Source: an uncultured Agrobacterium sp. (GTDB taxonomy: Bacteria > Pseudomonadota > Alphaproteobacteria > Rhizobiales > Rhizobiaceae). Taken from it: a stretch of 64,000 nt of DNA. Shown piece by piece: positions 28,953 to 37,420 of this stretch. How positions within the stretch are numbered: position 1 is the stretch's first letter; each line of letters opens with the position of its first letter. A model generated the notes under the pieces. The model worked only from the letters and a program-made list of their open reading frames with translations. It searched no databases and had not been told where the DNA came from. The position numbers and the translations under genes are program-made. The DNA lies in assembly GCA_913777615.1 (NCBI GenBank), contig CAJYTK010000004.1, positions 186,001 to 250,000 of the forward strand, read 5' to 3'.

Positions 28953-29003
28953 CTTAAACGGACATAGAATATCGAGTTCGTTTGTGCAGCGCGCGAAGTT
29001 TGC

Positions 29004-29867
29004 CTACAATCTTTCCCACTTCGAAGGCACAATATCCGTGCTATCCCGCTCTGATGAACGAAACCATTGGGCGGGCGCTATCACGTGCTTTTCCTGACGC
29101 GGGTTCAGCCAAGCTCCCCACCAACTGAAGGTGCTGTTGGCGATAATGTGGGAGTGGCACGCGGCCATAAGATGCATGTCTTCTGCATCTCTGCCGTCTG
29201 CCTGAGGCTCCACGAAGACAGCCCCATCAAATCTCGGAAGATTCGCTCTTGCCCATTCTGGGTCGTCGGAAAATATGAAAAAGGTTGGACTCGGAGTCTT
29301 GGCGGCCATCATCGCCATTGCTTTCTCATACCAACTCGGCTCGCAGGTACCGTGGATAGCGTTCGCCCTCTGATTTGTGACATAGTCGCCTCTCCTTACA
29401 TGGACGGATATTGGCGCCTCAACACTGCGGATCATAGAAAAAACGTTCTGTCTCTTGTGACTATAGCTTTGATTCAGTGAGAAGTCCTGACGGATAACGT
29501 CGGCATGCCGCACGAAATATTTCTCGCTCTGCCAGTAGCCGGAAAGGTGAGCAGGTCCCCGCCAATTCATAACGTTTGGATCAAAAGATTGGGTCTTCTC
29601 AAACAACTGGGGAATTCGCCCCCTATTTTTTATTTTGGTGACAAGTCTTCCGAACAGACTCTTTCTCGGCGGATAAGGAATTTCCCCACGTTCCGCGACT
29701 TCATATATGATGTCGAATTGCTTGAGTTGAAAAGCGTGTACCGCGTAACGCTCCATTTCGGTCAGATCCAGCTTCAGGGTCTGATCGGTTTCGATAGAAA
29801 GCGCCCGCCCAACAGCATATTGAAACATCTGGTTGCCGAGACCACCAACGATACGGGTAATGATCAC
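29004..29867 (-). CDS. GT11 alpha-1,2-fucosyltransferase family glycosyltransferase
   Basis: A canonical GT11 protein: N-terminal RIVGGLGNQMFQYAVG, catalytic VHVRRGDYV near residue 155, and IIANSTFSWWGAWLNP near the C-terminus. GT11 enzymes transfer L-fucose, and in colitose-bearing O-antigens colitose, from the GDP sugar to galactose in alpha-1,2 linkage. The GTG at 29867 (MIITRIVGG) is preferred because GT11 homology begins there and a purine-rich stretch lies upstream, giving 287 residues; an ATG at 29960 would overlap the upstream gene by 46 bases. With the GDP-sugar genes 2 kb away, it is the best intact candidate for fucosyl/colitosyl transfer in the locus. Confidence 0.85.
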   Translation of the reverse strand: MIITRIVGGLGNQMFQYAVGRALSIETDQTLKLDLTEMERYAVHAFQLKQFDIIYEVAERGEIPYPPRKSLFGRLVTKIKNRGRIPQLFEKTQSFDPNVMNWRGPAHLSGYWQSEKYFVRHADVIRQDFSLNQSYSHKRQNVFSMIRSVEAPISVHVRRGDYVTNQRANAIHGTCEPSWYEKAMAMMAAKTPSPTFFIFSDDPEWARANLPRFDGAVFVEPQADGRDAEDMHLMAACHSHIIANSTFSWWGAWLNPRQEKHVIAPAQWFRSSERDSTDIVPSKWERL

Positions 29868-29914
29868 TCTCTTTTCTCGATCTTTCTGGTGATATAACCA
29901 AGCTTGCAGAAGAA

Positions 29915-30676
29915 CTATTTCGGCATTCTGCGCCAGCGGCCAAAGTAGCGAATATTGCACATGAAACGGAGCGTCTTATCGTAAATTCGGTAAACTTTGC
30001 GACGGAAACGAAATCTACTCGACGGCTCATCTCGCGCGGTTCCGCCCCAAATCTCGGACTTTTCTACTGCTTGAGCGGCATGTATAACCGGAGGTGGCGC
30101 GATATTGTAGCAATATATGCCATGACGCCAAAAACGATCGAGATGACAATCAACTGGTTCGAACCAGACTTTCGCTGTCTCAATCAGTTGTTTCGCAGCG
30201 CCTGGAGATACAGCATAGCATGATGTCCCATGAGGCCCGATCTTGAGGCGGATGATATCTAGCCCTTTGGAGAGGCTCTCTATCCTGACCCAGCGGCGTC
30301 TTTTGTGACGAGAAAGGCGGATGACACCGTACTTTTCTATCTTGTCACATGCAACCTCATAGGCGCTCAGGAAATTGTCGTTCAGTGTCACGTCATCTTC
30401 GAAAATGAGCAGTGGTTTATCTTCAGCAACACATTGTTCCCAAAGTAAGTAATGGCTTGCGTAACATCCCAACTCACCGAGGGTCAGAATGTATCCGTGA
30501 CGCATCTCCGACTTTAGGGGGTCGAAACGGCTGAAGAGCGGGTGAGGCTTGGCCCTTCCGTCGATGGCATCGAAAAAACGGTAGGGCAATCCTAATGGAT
30601 CCAATAGTGCCCTCATCGCGGTACGACGCTCGTGGGAACGAGTTAAATTCACAACGACGATATCAAGCTTTTCCAT
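29915..30676 (-). CDS. GT25 family glycosyltransferase
   Basis: A 253-residue GT25 protein with DIVVVNLTRSHERRTAMRAL at the start, FFDAIDGRAKP, the core GELGCYASHYLLWE and the acidic LLIFEDDVTLND. The C-terminal 50 residues are strongly basic. Compared with the GT25 genes at 20.6 and 22.6 kb it is AT-richer and not closely similar, so it probably arrived with the accessory block rather than by duplication of the core genes. The ATG at 30676 starts exactly at the GT25 homology. The GT11 gene lies 47 bases downstream on the same strand; the two probably extend one oligosaccharide branch (for example hexose, then fucose or colitose). Confidence 0.82.
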   Translation of the reverse strand: MEKLDIVVVNLTRSHERRTAMRALLDPLGLPYRFFDAIDGRAKPHPLFSRFDPLKSEMRHGYILTLGELGCYASHYLLWEQCVAEDKPLLIFEDDVTLNDNFLSAYEVACDKIEKYGVIRLSRHKRRRWVRIESLSKGLDIIRLKIGPHGTSCYAVSPGAAKQLIETAKVWFEPVDCHLDRFWRHGIYCYNIAPPPVIHAAQAVEKSEIWGGTARDEPSSRFRFRRKVYRIYDKTLRFMCNIRYFGRWRRMPK

Positions 30677-30883
30677 GCGGGAATCCGAAACGAGTATTCC
30701 GCCCACTAGCACAAAGACGTCAGCGACAAAATTGGTATTCCTAAAACTTGTGAATTTATCCCGTTTGCTATGAAACGACCCCAAAGCCCATTCGCGAGGC
30801 CGACTATTGGGTTGCACGGGCAGCAAAAGCGGACTTAAAACGGTATGGAAGTCAGCAAGTCTAATTGAGGAAAACATTTCGCT

Positions 30884-31624
30884 ATGCCAACAATCGATAT
30901 TTGCCTCGTTGCCGGCCGTCGACCTGACCTGCTGAAAACAACACTACAGAGCTTCAGCGCGTCCGTGTTCAAAAATTTTGACGTCGCGAACTTTTACGCA
31001 AACATCGACCCGATCTTCGGTGGTACAGATGACGAAAAGCGGACTCAGGACGTTGTCCGCTCATTTTTTCCTGACGCCCACATCAGAACACCAGAGAATC
31101 CCAACTTCTGTACTGCTGTGAAGCGGAACTGGCTTTCAACGCAATCTCCGTTTGTGTTTCACCTTGAAGATGATTGGGTGGTAAACGAGGAAATTTCCTC
31201 AGCCGAGATACTCGAAATCTTTAGCAATAAAGATGTCGCACAGGTGTCCCTAAATCACTTCTACAAAAACTGGAATTATAAGCACGGCCCTTACCATCGC
31301 CAGTGGCCGCGGTGGAAAGTGCTAGGAATCAAGTTCAAGTTGGGCTTTTCATTTCCGTGCTTCACCACGTCTCCATCCTTTCTCAGAGGAGATTTCGCGC
31401 GTAAGGCAGGCGCATTGATGGATGAACGCTTTGACCCAGAGAAGCAGTTTCATAACGACGTCAACCGCCCGCTCAAGAAGTTTATCAAACCTTATAAGAA
31501 CTTCATTTATGGCGAACGCAAGCCTTACGTCATCACGGATACCGGACGCGACTGGCGTGACGAGCGGAAGATAAAAAAGACGCTCGTCAACAGCACGTCG
31601 TCCTGGGAAACAACTGAAAGTTGA
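30884..31624 (+). CDS. GT-A-like glycosyltransferase of unknown specificity
   Basis: A 246-residue protein. MPTIDICLVAGRRPDLLKTT at the start and the acidic motif FVFHLEDDWVVNEE near residue 90 resemble nucleotide-sugar-binding GT-A transferases; RRPDLLKTTLQS is a common GT2-type N-terminus. No family can be named with certainty. C-terminal residues FHNDVNRPLKKFIK and DTGRDWRDER are polar and basic, with no membrane helix. It diverges from the GT25 gene with about 200 bases between and is the last gene of the AT-rich block before lrp, with which it converges. Probable role: LPS or surface glycan assembly, from context. Confidence 0.6.
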   Translation: MPTIDICLVAGRRPDLLKTTLQSFSASVFKNFDVANFYANIDPIFGGTDDEKRTQDVVRSFFPDAHIRTPENPNFCTAVKRNWLSTQSPFVFHLEDDWVVNEEISSAEILEIFSNKDVAQVSLNHFYKNWNYKHGPYHRQWPRWKVLGIKFKLGFSFPCFTTSPSFLRGDFARKAGALMDERFDPEKQFHNDVNRPLKKFIKPYKNFIYGERKPYVITDTGRDWRDERKIKKTLVNSTSSWETTES

Positions 31625-31645
31625 CGATGAAGGGGTTCACTCCCC

Positions 31646-32113
31646 TCAAACCTCAACCAACCCCAACCTCTTCACTTGCCGGATTGTCAACATCGTCCGC
31701 ACCGTCTCCACATGCTCATCCGCCGTCAGCACCTCGATGACGAAGTCCTGAAACTGCGTGAGGTTTTCAGCCACGCAATGAAGCAGGAAATCGCTGTCGC
31801 CTGACACCATCCAGGCTTGGCGTACTAAGGGCCAGCGATCAGTGGCGGCGGCGAAGGCTTTTAGGTTGGTTTCTGACTGACGCTTCAGGCCCACCATGCA
31901 GAAGGCCACCAGATCGAAGCCGAGCTTGGGGGCATTCAACATGGCGTGGTAGCCCTCGATTATGCCGGCCTCTTCCAGTTTACGCACGCGCCGAAGACAT
32001 GGGGGTGCGGAAATACCAACGCGATCGGCGAGTTCGACATTGGTCATGCGCCCGTCGCGCTGCAGTTCCCGCAGGATTTTAAGATCGATGGCATCGAGTT
32101 CGACGCTGGCCAC
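31646..32113 (-). CDS. lrp: Lrp/AsnC family transcriptional regulator
   Basis: A 155-residue Lrp. The N-terminal helix-turn-helix (ELDAIDLKILRELQRDGRMT, then VGISAPPCLRRVRKLEEAG) is followed by the ligand-binding RAM/ACT-like domain (GSGDSDFLLHCVAE-type segment and TMLTIRQVKRLGLVEV). Such proteins form octamers and respond to amino acids such as leucine. Its place beside the lps genes and divergent from trxB matches S. meliloti, where lrp follows lpsC, so it marks the right edge of the inserted glycosylation block. Confidence 0.92.
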   Translation of the reverse strand: MASVELDAIDLKILRELQRDGRMTNVELADRVGISAPPCLRRVRKLEEAGIIEGYHAMLNAPKLGFDLVAFCMVGLKRQSETNLKAFAAATDRWPLVRQAWMVSGDSDFLLHCVAENLTQFQDFVIEVLTADEHVETVRTMLTIRQVKRLGLVEV

Positions 32114-32349
32114 GCATGCATTCCTTCGTCAGCGGTTACGTGCTTCCTTCTACTCCACGCGACGGGATTCGCAATAATCCGTCGTGCCCACGACACAAAA
32201 TTACGTGTTCTCCCGCAACTGCCCTGTTGGTAATGCACGGCTGCCCTTGAATATCGGCACTGGACACCCTTAAATGCTGCGCAAGAAGGGTATCAATCTT
32301 GGCGCCATGATGAGTCCGGCTGCCTGCACCCTGTTGAAAGGAACGTCTC

Positions 32350-33324
32350 ATGTCCGCCCGCCATACAAAGGTTTTGATCATCGGCTCTGGCCCCGCCGGT
32401 TACACGGCGGCCATTTATGCCGCTCGCGCTATGCTTGAGCCGGTGTTGATTGCCGGCATGGAACAGGGCGGGCAGTTGATGATCACCACGGATGTGGAAA
32501 ACTATCCAGGTTACGCCGATCCCATCCAGGGGCCTTTCCTTATGGATCAGATGCTGAAGCAGGCGCAGCATGTCGGTGCGGAGATCGTCAACGATCTGGT
32601 GACCGAGGTTGAGACGACCAGCCGCCCGTTCACAGTGAAGACCGACTCCGGCGCGGTCTGGACCGCCGATACGCTCATCATCGCCACCGGCGCCAAGGCA
32701 AAGTGGCTTGGGATTGAGAGCGAACAGCATTTTCAGGGCTTCGGCGTTTCTGCTTGCGCCACCTGCGATGGCTTCTTCTATCGCAACAGGGACGTCATCG
32801 TGGTCGGCGGCGGCAACTCCGCCGTCGAGGAAGCGCTTTATCTCGCCAACATTGCGAAGTCGGTTACCGTCGTGCATCGCCGTGACAGCTTCCGTTCGGA
32901 AAAAATTCTGCAGGAACGTCTCTTTGCAAAGGAGAACGTGAACATCCTGTGGAACACCGAGGTCGCCGAAATCACGGGCACGCCAGCCAAGCCGCCGATG
33001 CCACCTTCGGTTACCGGCGCGCGCCTGCGCAACACCAAAACCGGCGAGATTACCGAAATGCCGATCCACGGCGTCTTCGTCGCAATCGGTCACGCACCTG
33101 CGGTGGAACTCTTCAAGCACAAGCTGAAGCTAAAGCCGAATGGCTACATGTGGACGGCACCGGATTCGACCGCTACCGACGTCGAAGGTATTTTCGCCGC
33201 AGGCGACGTGACCGACGATACCTATCGCCAGGCCATCACTGCGGCCGGCATGGGCTGCATGGCGGCTCTTGAAGCCGAACGTTATCTCGCGGCGCAAACA
33301 CCGCTGGCTGTTGCAGCCGAATAA
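32350..33324 (+). CDS. trxB: Thioredoxin-disulfide reductase
   Basis: A 324-residue low-molecular-weight flavoprotein. The FAD-binding GSGPAGYTAAIYAA at the start, the redox-active CATC (Cys136/Cys139) in the NADPH domain, VVGGGNSAVEEALYL for NADPH, and the C-terminal IFAAGDVTDD are all present. It reduces thioredoxin with NADPH in the cytoplasm. It diverges from lrp and is followed 18 bases later by a LysR gene, an arrangement conserved in rhizobia. Confidence 0.96.
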   Translation: MSARHTKVLIIGSGPAGYTAAIYAARAMLEPVLIAGMEQGGQLMITTDVENYPGYADPIQGPFLMDQMLKQAQHVGAEIVNDLVTEVETTSRPFTVKTDSGAVWTADTLIIATGAKAKWLGIESEQHFQGFGVSACATCDGFFYRNRDVIVVGGGNSAVEEALYLANIAKSVTVVHRRDSFRSEKILQERLFAKENVNILWNTEVAEITGTPAKPPMPPSVTGARLRNTKTGEITEMPIHGVFVAIGHAPAVELFKHKLKLKPNGYMWTAPDSTATDVEGIFAAGDVTDDTYRQAITAAGMGCMAALEAERYLAAQTPLAVAAE

Positions 33325-33342
33325 AGAAGGGCACCAAACCGC

Positions 33343-34245
33343 ATGCCTATGCCATTGGACTGGGACAAACTGCGCATATTTCATGCGGCTGCCGAAGCTG
33401 GATCCTTCACCCATGCGGCGGATAAGCTGCATCTGTCCCAGTCTGCCATCAGCCGGCAGGTCAGCGCGCTGGAGCAGGACGTCGGCGTCAAGCTTTTCCA
33501 CCGTCATGCGCGCGGCCTGATCCTCACCGAGCAGGGCGAGTTGCTTTATCGAACCGCGCATGACGTGCTGCTGAAGCTCGAAACCGTCAAGATGCAACTG
33601 ACGGAAACGACGGAGAAGCCGAGCGGCAAACTGCGTGTCACCACGACTGTCGGTCTCGGCCAAGGCTGGCTGACGGACAAGGTGCAGGAATTCCTCCAGC
33701 TCTATCCGGAAATGTCGATCCAGCTCATCCTCGACAACGAGGAACTGGACGTCAACATGCGCCATGCGGACTGCGCCATTCGTCTGCGCCAGCCGCAACA
33801 GTCCGATCTGATCCAGCGCAAGCTCTTCACCGTGCATATGCACGTCTATGCAGCGCCCTCGTACATCAACCGCTATGGAGAGCCGCAGTCGATCGAAGAT
33901 CTGGACAATCACAAGATCATCTCCTTCGGTGAACCTGCGCCCAATTATTTGCTGGATGTTAACTGGCTGGAAAATGCCGGGCGCTCGTCCGACAACACGC
34001 GACTTGCCCACCTGCAGATCAACAGCCAGACATCGATCAAGCGCGCATGCCTGCTTGGCATCGGTATTGCCTGCCTTCCCGACTACATAGTGGGACGCGA
34101 TCCAGGCCTCATCCAGCTGTCGCTTCCGGCCGATATTCCATCCTTCGATACCTATTTCTGCTATCCGGATGAGATGAAAAACGCTGCAAAACTTAAGGCC
34201 TTCCGCGATTTTATCGTGGCAAAGGCCCGAAACTGGAATTTCTGA
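33343..34245 (+). CDS. LysR family regulator downstream of trxB
   Basis: A 300-residue LysR protein. The DNA-binding domain reads WDKLRIFHAAAEAGSFTHAA and QSAISRQVSALEQDVGVKLF; the effector domain spans about residues 95-295. The gap after trxB is only 18 bases, suggesting co-transcription. In Agrobacterium and Sinorhizobium the gene next to the tandem AbcR sRNAs is a LysR regulator of this type, related in function to VtlR of Brucella, which activates abcR2. Control of the downstream sRNAs is therefore plausible but inferred from that family knowledge, not shown by sites I can prove here. Confidence 0.9.
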   Translation: MPMPLDWDKLRIFHAAAEAGSFTHAADKLHLSQSAISRQVSALEQDVGVKLFHRHARGLILTEQGELLYRTAHDVLLKLETVKMQLTETTEKPSGKLRVTTTVGLGQGWLTDKVQEFLQLYPEMSIQLILDNEELDVNMRHADCAIRLRQPQQSDLIQRKLFTVHMHVYAAPSYINRYGEPQSIEDLDNHKIISFGEPAPNYLLDVNWLENAGRSSDNTRLAHLQINSQTSIKRACLLGIGIACLPDYIVGRDPGLIQLSLPADIPSFDTYFCYPDEMKNAAKLKAFRDFIVAKARNWNF

Positions 34246-34402
34246 CGCTCCGCTGCGGTCTTAAAAGATCAACCAATACAAGGTTATGAGCGACCTTGTC
34301 ATACCTGCGTGTGACTTGCGTCCGAAGACAGTCTTGCGCCAGAAATATGACCGCGCGTCCGAGTGATGCACAAAACGCATGCCTGTCCTGCACAAAAAAG
34401 AG

Positions 34403-34431
34403 TTGAAGCCTGCCCATAAAAGCATCATATC
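34403..34431 (+). promoter_or_regulatory. Promoter of abcR1
   Basis: TTGAAG (34403-34408) and CATATC (34426-34431) are separated by 17 bases. The same -10 hexamer and the same spacing occur before abcR2, which supports both calls. Confidence 0.5.
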
Positions 34432-34437
34432 GCACAC

Positions 34438-34555
34438 AGCTGATGCACACGGCGGCTTTTCCTCCCAGTTCCGCCGCATCAGCTGTTCCCCTCTGGAGGT
34501 TTTTGACCTTCACAATTACAAGGGCCCTGGAGCAATCCGGCGGCCCTCTTTTTTT
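34438..34555 (+). ncRNA. abcR1: AbcR1-type trans-acting small RNA (alpha-r15 family)
   Basis: About 118 nt, set by the promoter and terminator. A 5' hairpin has 10-bp arms (34437-34446 with 34476-34485) and an inner GGCGG/CCGCC stem. Its loop displays CCTCCC (34461-34466), an anti-Shine-Dalgarno sequence like the targeting motif of AbcR1. A single-stranded 26-base block (34485-34510, beginning GTTCCCCTCTGGAGG) is repeated almost exactly in the second RNA. A strong terminator hairpin (34521-34547) and T7 end it. AbcR RNAs bind Hfq and repress many ABC-transporter mRNAs. The position between lysR and an arsR gene is the known AbcR locus of Agrobacterium and Sinorhizobium. Confidence 0.85.
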
Positions 34556-34604
34556 ACCCGCAACATTTTTCCTCGATGGCCTGCGAAATTGGGCAAAATC
34601 GCCC

Positions 34605-34633
34605 TTGTTTCGCCGACCTTCCAGCGCCATATC
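34605..34633 (+). promoter_or_regulatory. Promoter of abcR2
   Basis: TTGTTT (34605-34610), a 17-base spacer and CATATC (34628-34633). The -10 element is identical to that of abcR1 at the same distance from the start of its 5' hairpin. Confidence 0.5.
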
Positions 34634-34639
34634 TAAGTC

Positions 34640-34737
34640 TGCAACAGACATCTTAGGGTTGTCCGTTGCAGTTCCCCTCTGGAGGTTTTGACCTTCAAAA
34701 CTGTCAGGCCGCGGAGAAATCCGGCGGCCTTTTTTTT
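34640..34737 (+). ncRNA. abcR2: AbcR2-type trans-acting small RNA (alpha-r15 family)
   Basis: A second AbcR-like RNA of about 98 nt, 84 bases after the first. It has a 5' hairpin with arms CTGCAAC/GTTGCAG (34639-34645 and 34665-34671), the shared block GTTCCCCTCTGGAGG continuing to 34695, and a GC-rich terminator (34706-34730) followed by a T run. Unlike abcR1, its 5' hairpin loop lacks CCTCCC, so its targets may overlap only partly with those of abcR1. The exact 5' end is inferred from the -10 element. Confidence 0.82.
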
Positions 34738-34814
34738 GAGAAAATTTCCCTCACATCCTTGATATCGAGAAAGGTCGATTTAAATATCGCCTTAGACAGA
34801 TATGCAGGAATGAG

Positions 34815-35105
34815 ATGATCCCCGAAGACGCGCTCAAAGCGATAGCTCACCCGGTGAGGCTGAAGTTTCTTAAATGGTTGCAAGAGCCTGAGAAACATTT
34901 CAGTCAGGCACATCCGTTCAGCATGGGCGTATGCGCTCATCAGTTTGAAATCAGCGGTCTGTCGCAGTCTACGGTTTCATCACATCTTTCCGCCTTGCAA
35001 GCCGCTGGCCTCATCCGCTCGCGCAAAGTCGGTCAGTGGAATTTTTATGAACGCGACGAGGAAAACATCGCGAAGTTCCTGCGTTATCTGAACGAAAATC
35101 TTTAA
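34815..35105 (+). CDS. ArsR/SmtB family winged-helix regulator
   Basis: A 96-residue winged-helix protein: the N-terminal AIAHPVRLKFLKWLQEP is typical of ArsR regulators, and the recognition helix is in LSQSTVSSHLSALQAAG. It lacks the ELCVCDL-type metal site. Only one cysteine is present (MGVCAHQF, about residue 40), which could sense electrophiles or oxidants. It lies 49 bases before the ene-reductase gene on the same strand, so it probably autoregulates this pair (inference by analogy with NemR-NemA). The ribosome binding site AGGAATGAG precedes ATG 34815. Confidence 0.85.
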   Translation: MIPEDALKAIAHPVRLKFLKWLQEPEKHFSQAHPFSMGVCAHQFEISGLSQSTVSSHLSALQAAGLIRSRKVGQWNFYERDEENIAKFLRYLNENL

Positions 35106-35154
35106 ACCAAGGCGCAGACGCTGCGCGTCTAACAACAGGAAGAGAAAGCACACC

Positions 35155-36267
35155 ATGACCAAACTGTTCGAACCCGCCCAGGCAGGTGACATCGCATTGG
35201 CAAACCGCGTCGTGATGGCACCGCTCACACGCAATCGTTCGCCTGGCGCTATTCCGAACAATCTCAACGCCACTTATTACGAGCAGCGGGCGACCGCAGG
35301 CCTGATCGTTACGGAAGGCACGCCGGTCTCGCAGCAAGGTCAGGGCTACGCGGATGTCCCCGGTCTCTATAAGCAGGAGGCCATTGAAGGCTGGCAGAAG
35401 GTAACGGACGGCGTTCACAAGGCAGGCGGTAAGATCGTCGCACAGATTTGGCATGTCGGCCGCGTGTCGCACACATCGCTTCAGCCGCATGGTGGTCAAC
35501 CTGTCGCCCCCTCCGCCATCCGCGCAAAATCCAAGACCTACATCATCAATGATGACGGTACAGGCGGCTTTGCCGAAACATCCGAACCGAGAGAGCTGGG
35601 AACGGCTGAAATTCCGGTCATTCTCGAGGATTTTCGCAAAGGTGCGCGTGCTGCAATCGAGGCAGGTTTTGACGGCGTCGAAATTCATGCGGCCAATGGC
35701 TATCTGATCGATCAGTTCCTGAAGTCTGGCAGCAACCACCGCACCGATAATTACGGTGGATCGGTCGAGAACCGCGCACGCTTCCTCCTTGAAGTAGTTG
35801 ATGTTGTCTCAAAGGAAATCGGCGCGGGCCGTACTGGCATTCGCCTATCGCCGGTCACGCCCGCAAACGATATTTCCGAGGCAGATCCGCAGCCCCTCTT
35901 CAACTACGTGGCAAAAGAACTCGGCAGCCGCGGCCTCGCCTTCATTCACGTCATCGAGGGTGCAACCGGTGGCCCGCGTGATTTCAAGCAGGGCGACAAG
36001 CCTTTCGATTACGCTGCGCTCAAGGCTTCCTATACCGAAGCCGGCGGCAAGGGTCTCTGGATCGCCAATAACGGTTACGATCGTGCGTCTGCCATTGAAG
36101 CAGTCGAGAGCGGCAAGGCAGACGCTATTGCATTCGGCAAAGCCTTCATTGCCAATCCGGATCTGGTTCAGCGCTTGAAGGACGATGCGCCTCTGAACGA
36201 ACCGAACCAGCAGACCTTCTATGGCGGCGGCGCTGAAGGTTACACCGACTATCCGGCCCTGGCCTGA
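35155..36267 (+). CDS. NADH:flavin oxidoreductase / ene-reductase, Old Yellow Enzyme family (NerA/NemA-like)
   Basis: A 370-residue FMN-dependent TIM-barrel enzyme. The opening LFEPAQAGDIALANRVVMAP, the substrate-binding GFDGVEIHAANGYLIDQFL, and NYGGSVENRARFLLEVVD are Old Yellow Enzyme hallmarks. The sequence closely resembles, as I recall it, the glycerol trinitrate reductase NerA of Agrobacterium radiobacter. Such enzymes reduce activated alkenes, nitrate esters and N-ethylmaleimide with NAD(P)H. It follows the ArsR gene and is convergent with the SDR gene; a 9-bp hairpin lies just after the stop codon. Confidence 0.93.
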   Translation: MTKLFEPAQAGDIALANRVVMAPLTRNRSPGAIPNNLNATYYEQRATAGLIVTEGTPVSQQGQGYADVPGLYKQEAIEGWQKVTDGVHKAGGKIVAQIWHVGRVSHTSLQPHGGQPVAPSAIRAKSKTYIINDDGTGGFAETSEPRELGTAEIPVILEDFRKGARAAIEAGFDGVEIHAANGYLIDQFLKSGSNHRTDNYGGSVENRARFLLEVVDVVSKEIGAGRTGIRLSPVTPANDISEADPQPLFNYVAKELGSRGLAFIHVIEGATGGPRDFKQGDKPFDYAALKASYTEAGGKGLWIANNGYDRASAIEAVESGKADAIAFGKAFIANPDLVQRLKDDAPLNEPNQQTFYGGGAEGYTDYPALA

Positions 36268-36278
36268 TCAAGAATTGG

Positions 36279-36309
36279 ACGCCGCGCATCTTAGACGGCT
36301 GCGCGGCGT
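36279..36309. terminator. Hairpin between convergent ene-reductase and SDR genes
   Basis: Arms ACGCCGCGC (36279-36287) and GCGCGGCGT (36301-36309) pair perfectly around a 13-base loop that includes the stop codon of the SDR gene. No long T run follows on either strand, so its terminator function is only probable. Confidence 0.45.
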
Positions 36310-37316
36310 TCGTTGACCGAGACGATCTCCCCATGCGGGTTGTGTGGCAAGCCAAGGCAGCCCAGGTCCATAAGCGTGGCAAAGACCGCTTCGTCGAGTG
36401 GCGTGCGAGGCTCCTCTCCTAGAAAATCCGCCAGCGTCTCGTTGCCCATTCTGACCTCCCGTTGCCAGAGATAACGCATCTCCAAGAGTTCTTTAAACAG
36501 CGGGACGAATGGTGAGCATAGCCGGAACAACCACCATGGAACGCGCGTCGTTTTAACGTCGCGTCCAACCACCCGTTCGATTGCCGCGGGCAAGTGGCGC
36601 CCATCCGGATCCCAGAAGCCCTCCTTGTGAAAGGCGGCAAAGGTCGGCAAAGCATTGGTACGCTCAAGCAGGCGCATCATGGTTTCCGCCACATCTGGAA
36701 GATACGCCCATTGGTGGCCGGCGCCGGGACTTCCAGGATTGGAAATGCTGCGCACAGGCTTTCCAGGCTGAACAAGCCCTTGGCCAAACCAGTTGTTGCG
36801 CGCCCGCGGCCCAAAGAAATCTCCTGCGCGGACAATCAAGACCGGCACGCCCCTTGTTGAAGCGGCGCGCAACCGATTTTCCATCTCCACACGGATCTTC
36901 CCCTTGCGCGTCATCGGCCGTTGCGGGCTTTTCTCCGTCAGCAAGGGGAAGGCATCAGGGCCGAAATTATAAACGGTGCCCGGCAGCAATATGCGCGCAC
37001 CGACACTTACCGCTGCGTTGATGCTATTGTCGAGCATGGGCAGAACGAGCGTCTCCCAGTTTCGATAGCCGGGCGGGTTGACCGCGTGAACGATCAGCGA
37101 AACGCCTTGCGCAGCCTGCAACACGTCCTGAGCCACCATCGCGTCACCGACACGCCACTCCATTAAAGGGTGCTGAGACGTTGACGTTCGGTCCCTGACG
37201 AGCCCGCGTACGTTCCACCCGCGTCCGAGCAACGCCTCAGTGACATGCCCTCCTATGCCGCCACGGGCACCCAGAACCAATGCTGTTCGCTGCGCAGTTT
37301 CTTTGACATCGATCAT
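36291..37316 (-). CDS. Atypical SDR, NAD(P)-dependent epimerase/dehydratase family
   Basis: A 341-residue extended/atypical short-chain dehydrogenase. The dinucleotide site is ALVLGARGGIGGHVTEALL; HAVNPPGYRNWETLVLP follows, and the usual YxxxK is not evident at the expected position (PQRPMTRKGKIRVEME occupies it). The substrate is not predictable. It diverges from a LysR regulator (37421) with about 100 bases between, so it is likely that regulator's target. The tail WQREVRMGNETLADFLG is typical of NAD-dependent epimerase-like proteins annotated in rhizobia. Confidence 0.78.
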   Translation of the reverse strand: MIDVKETAQRTALVLGARGGIGGHVTEALLGRGWNVRGLVRDRTSTSQHPLMEWRVGDAMVAQDVLQAAQGVSLIVHAVNPPGYRNWETLVLPMLDNSINAAVSVGARILLPGTVYNFGPDAFPLLTEKSPQRPMTRKGKIRVEMENRLRAASTRGVPVLIVRAGDFFGPRARNNWFGQGLVQPGKPVRSISNPGSPGAGHQWAYLPDVAETMMRLLERTNALPTFAAFHKEGFWDPDGRHLPAAIERVVGRDVKTTRVPWWLFRLCSPFVPLFKELLEMRYLWQREVRMGNETLADFLGEEPRTPLDEAVFATLMDLGCLGLPHNPHGEIVSVNERRAAV

Positions 37317-37420
37317 AATAAACTCCAGTTCGCTTCAAGCAATCGTGCTTGAACTGGAGCATTGAGCAAAAACTCGCTATACAGAATTCGCTAAACACGT
37401 TTATCGGCCATACAGAAATT

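Noticed and set aside
34485..34695. Two similar 25-base blocks that might be read as a CRISPR or a transposon repeat
   Set aside because: Only two copies, each within a promoter-hairpin-terminator unit; the AbcR sRNA explanation covers both.
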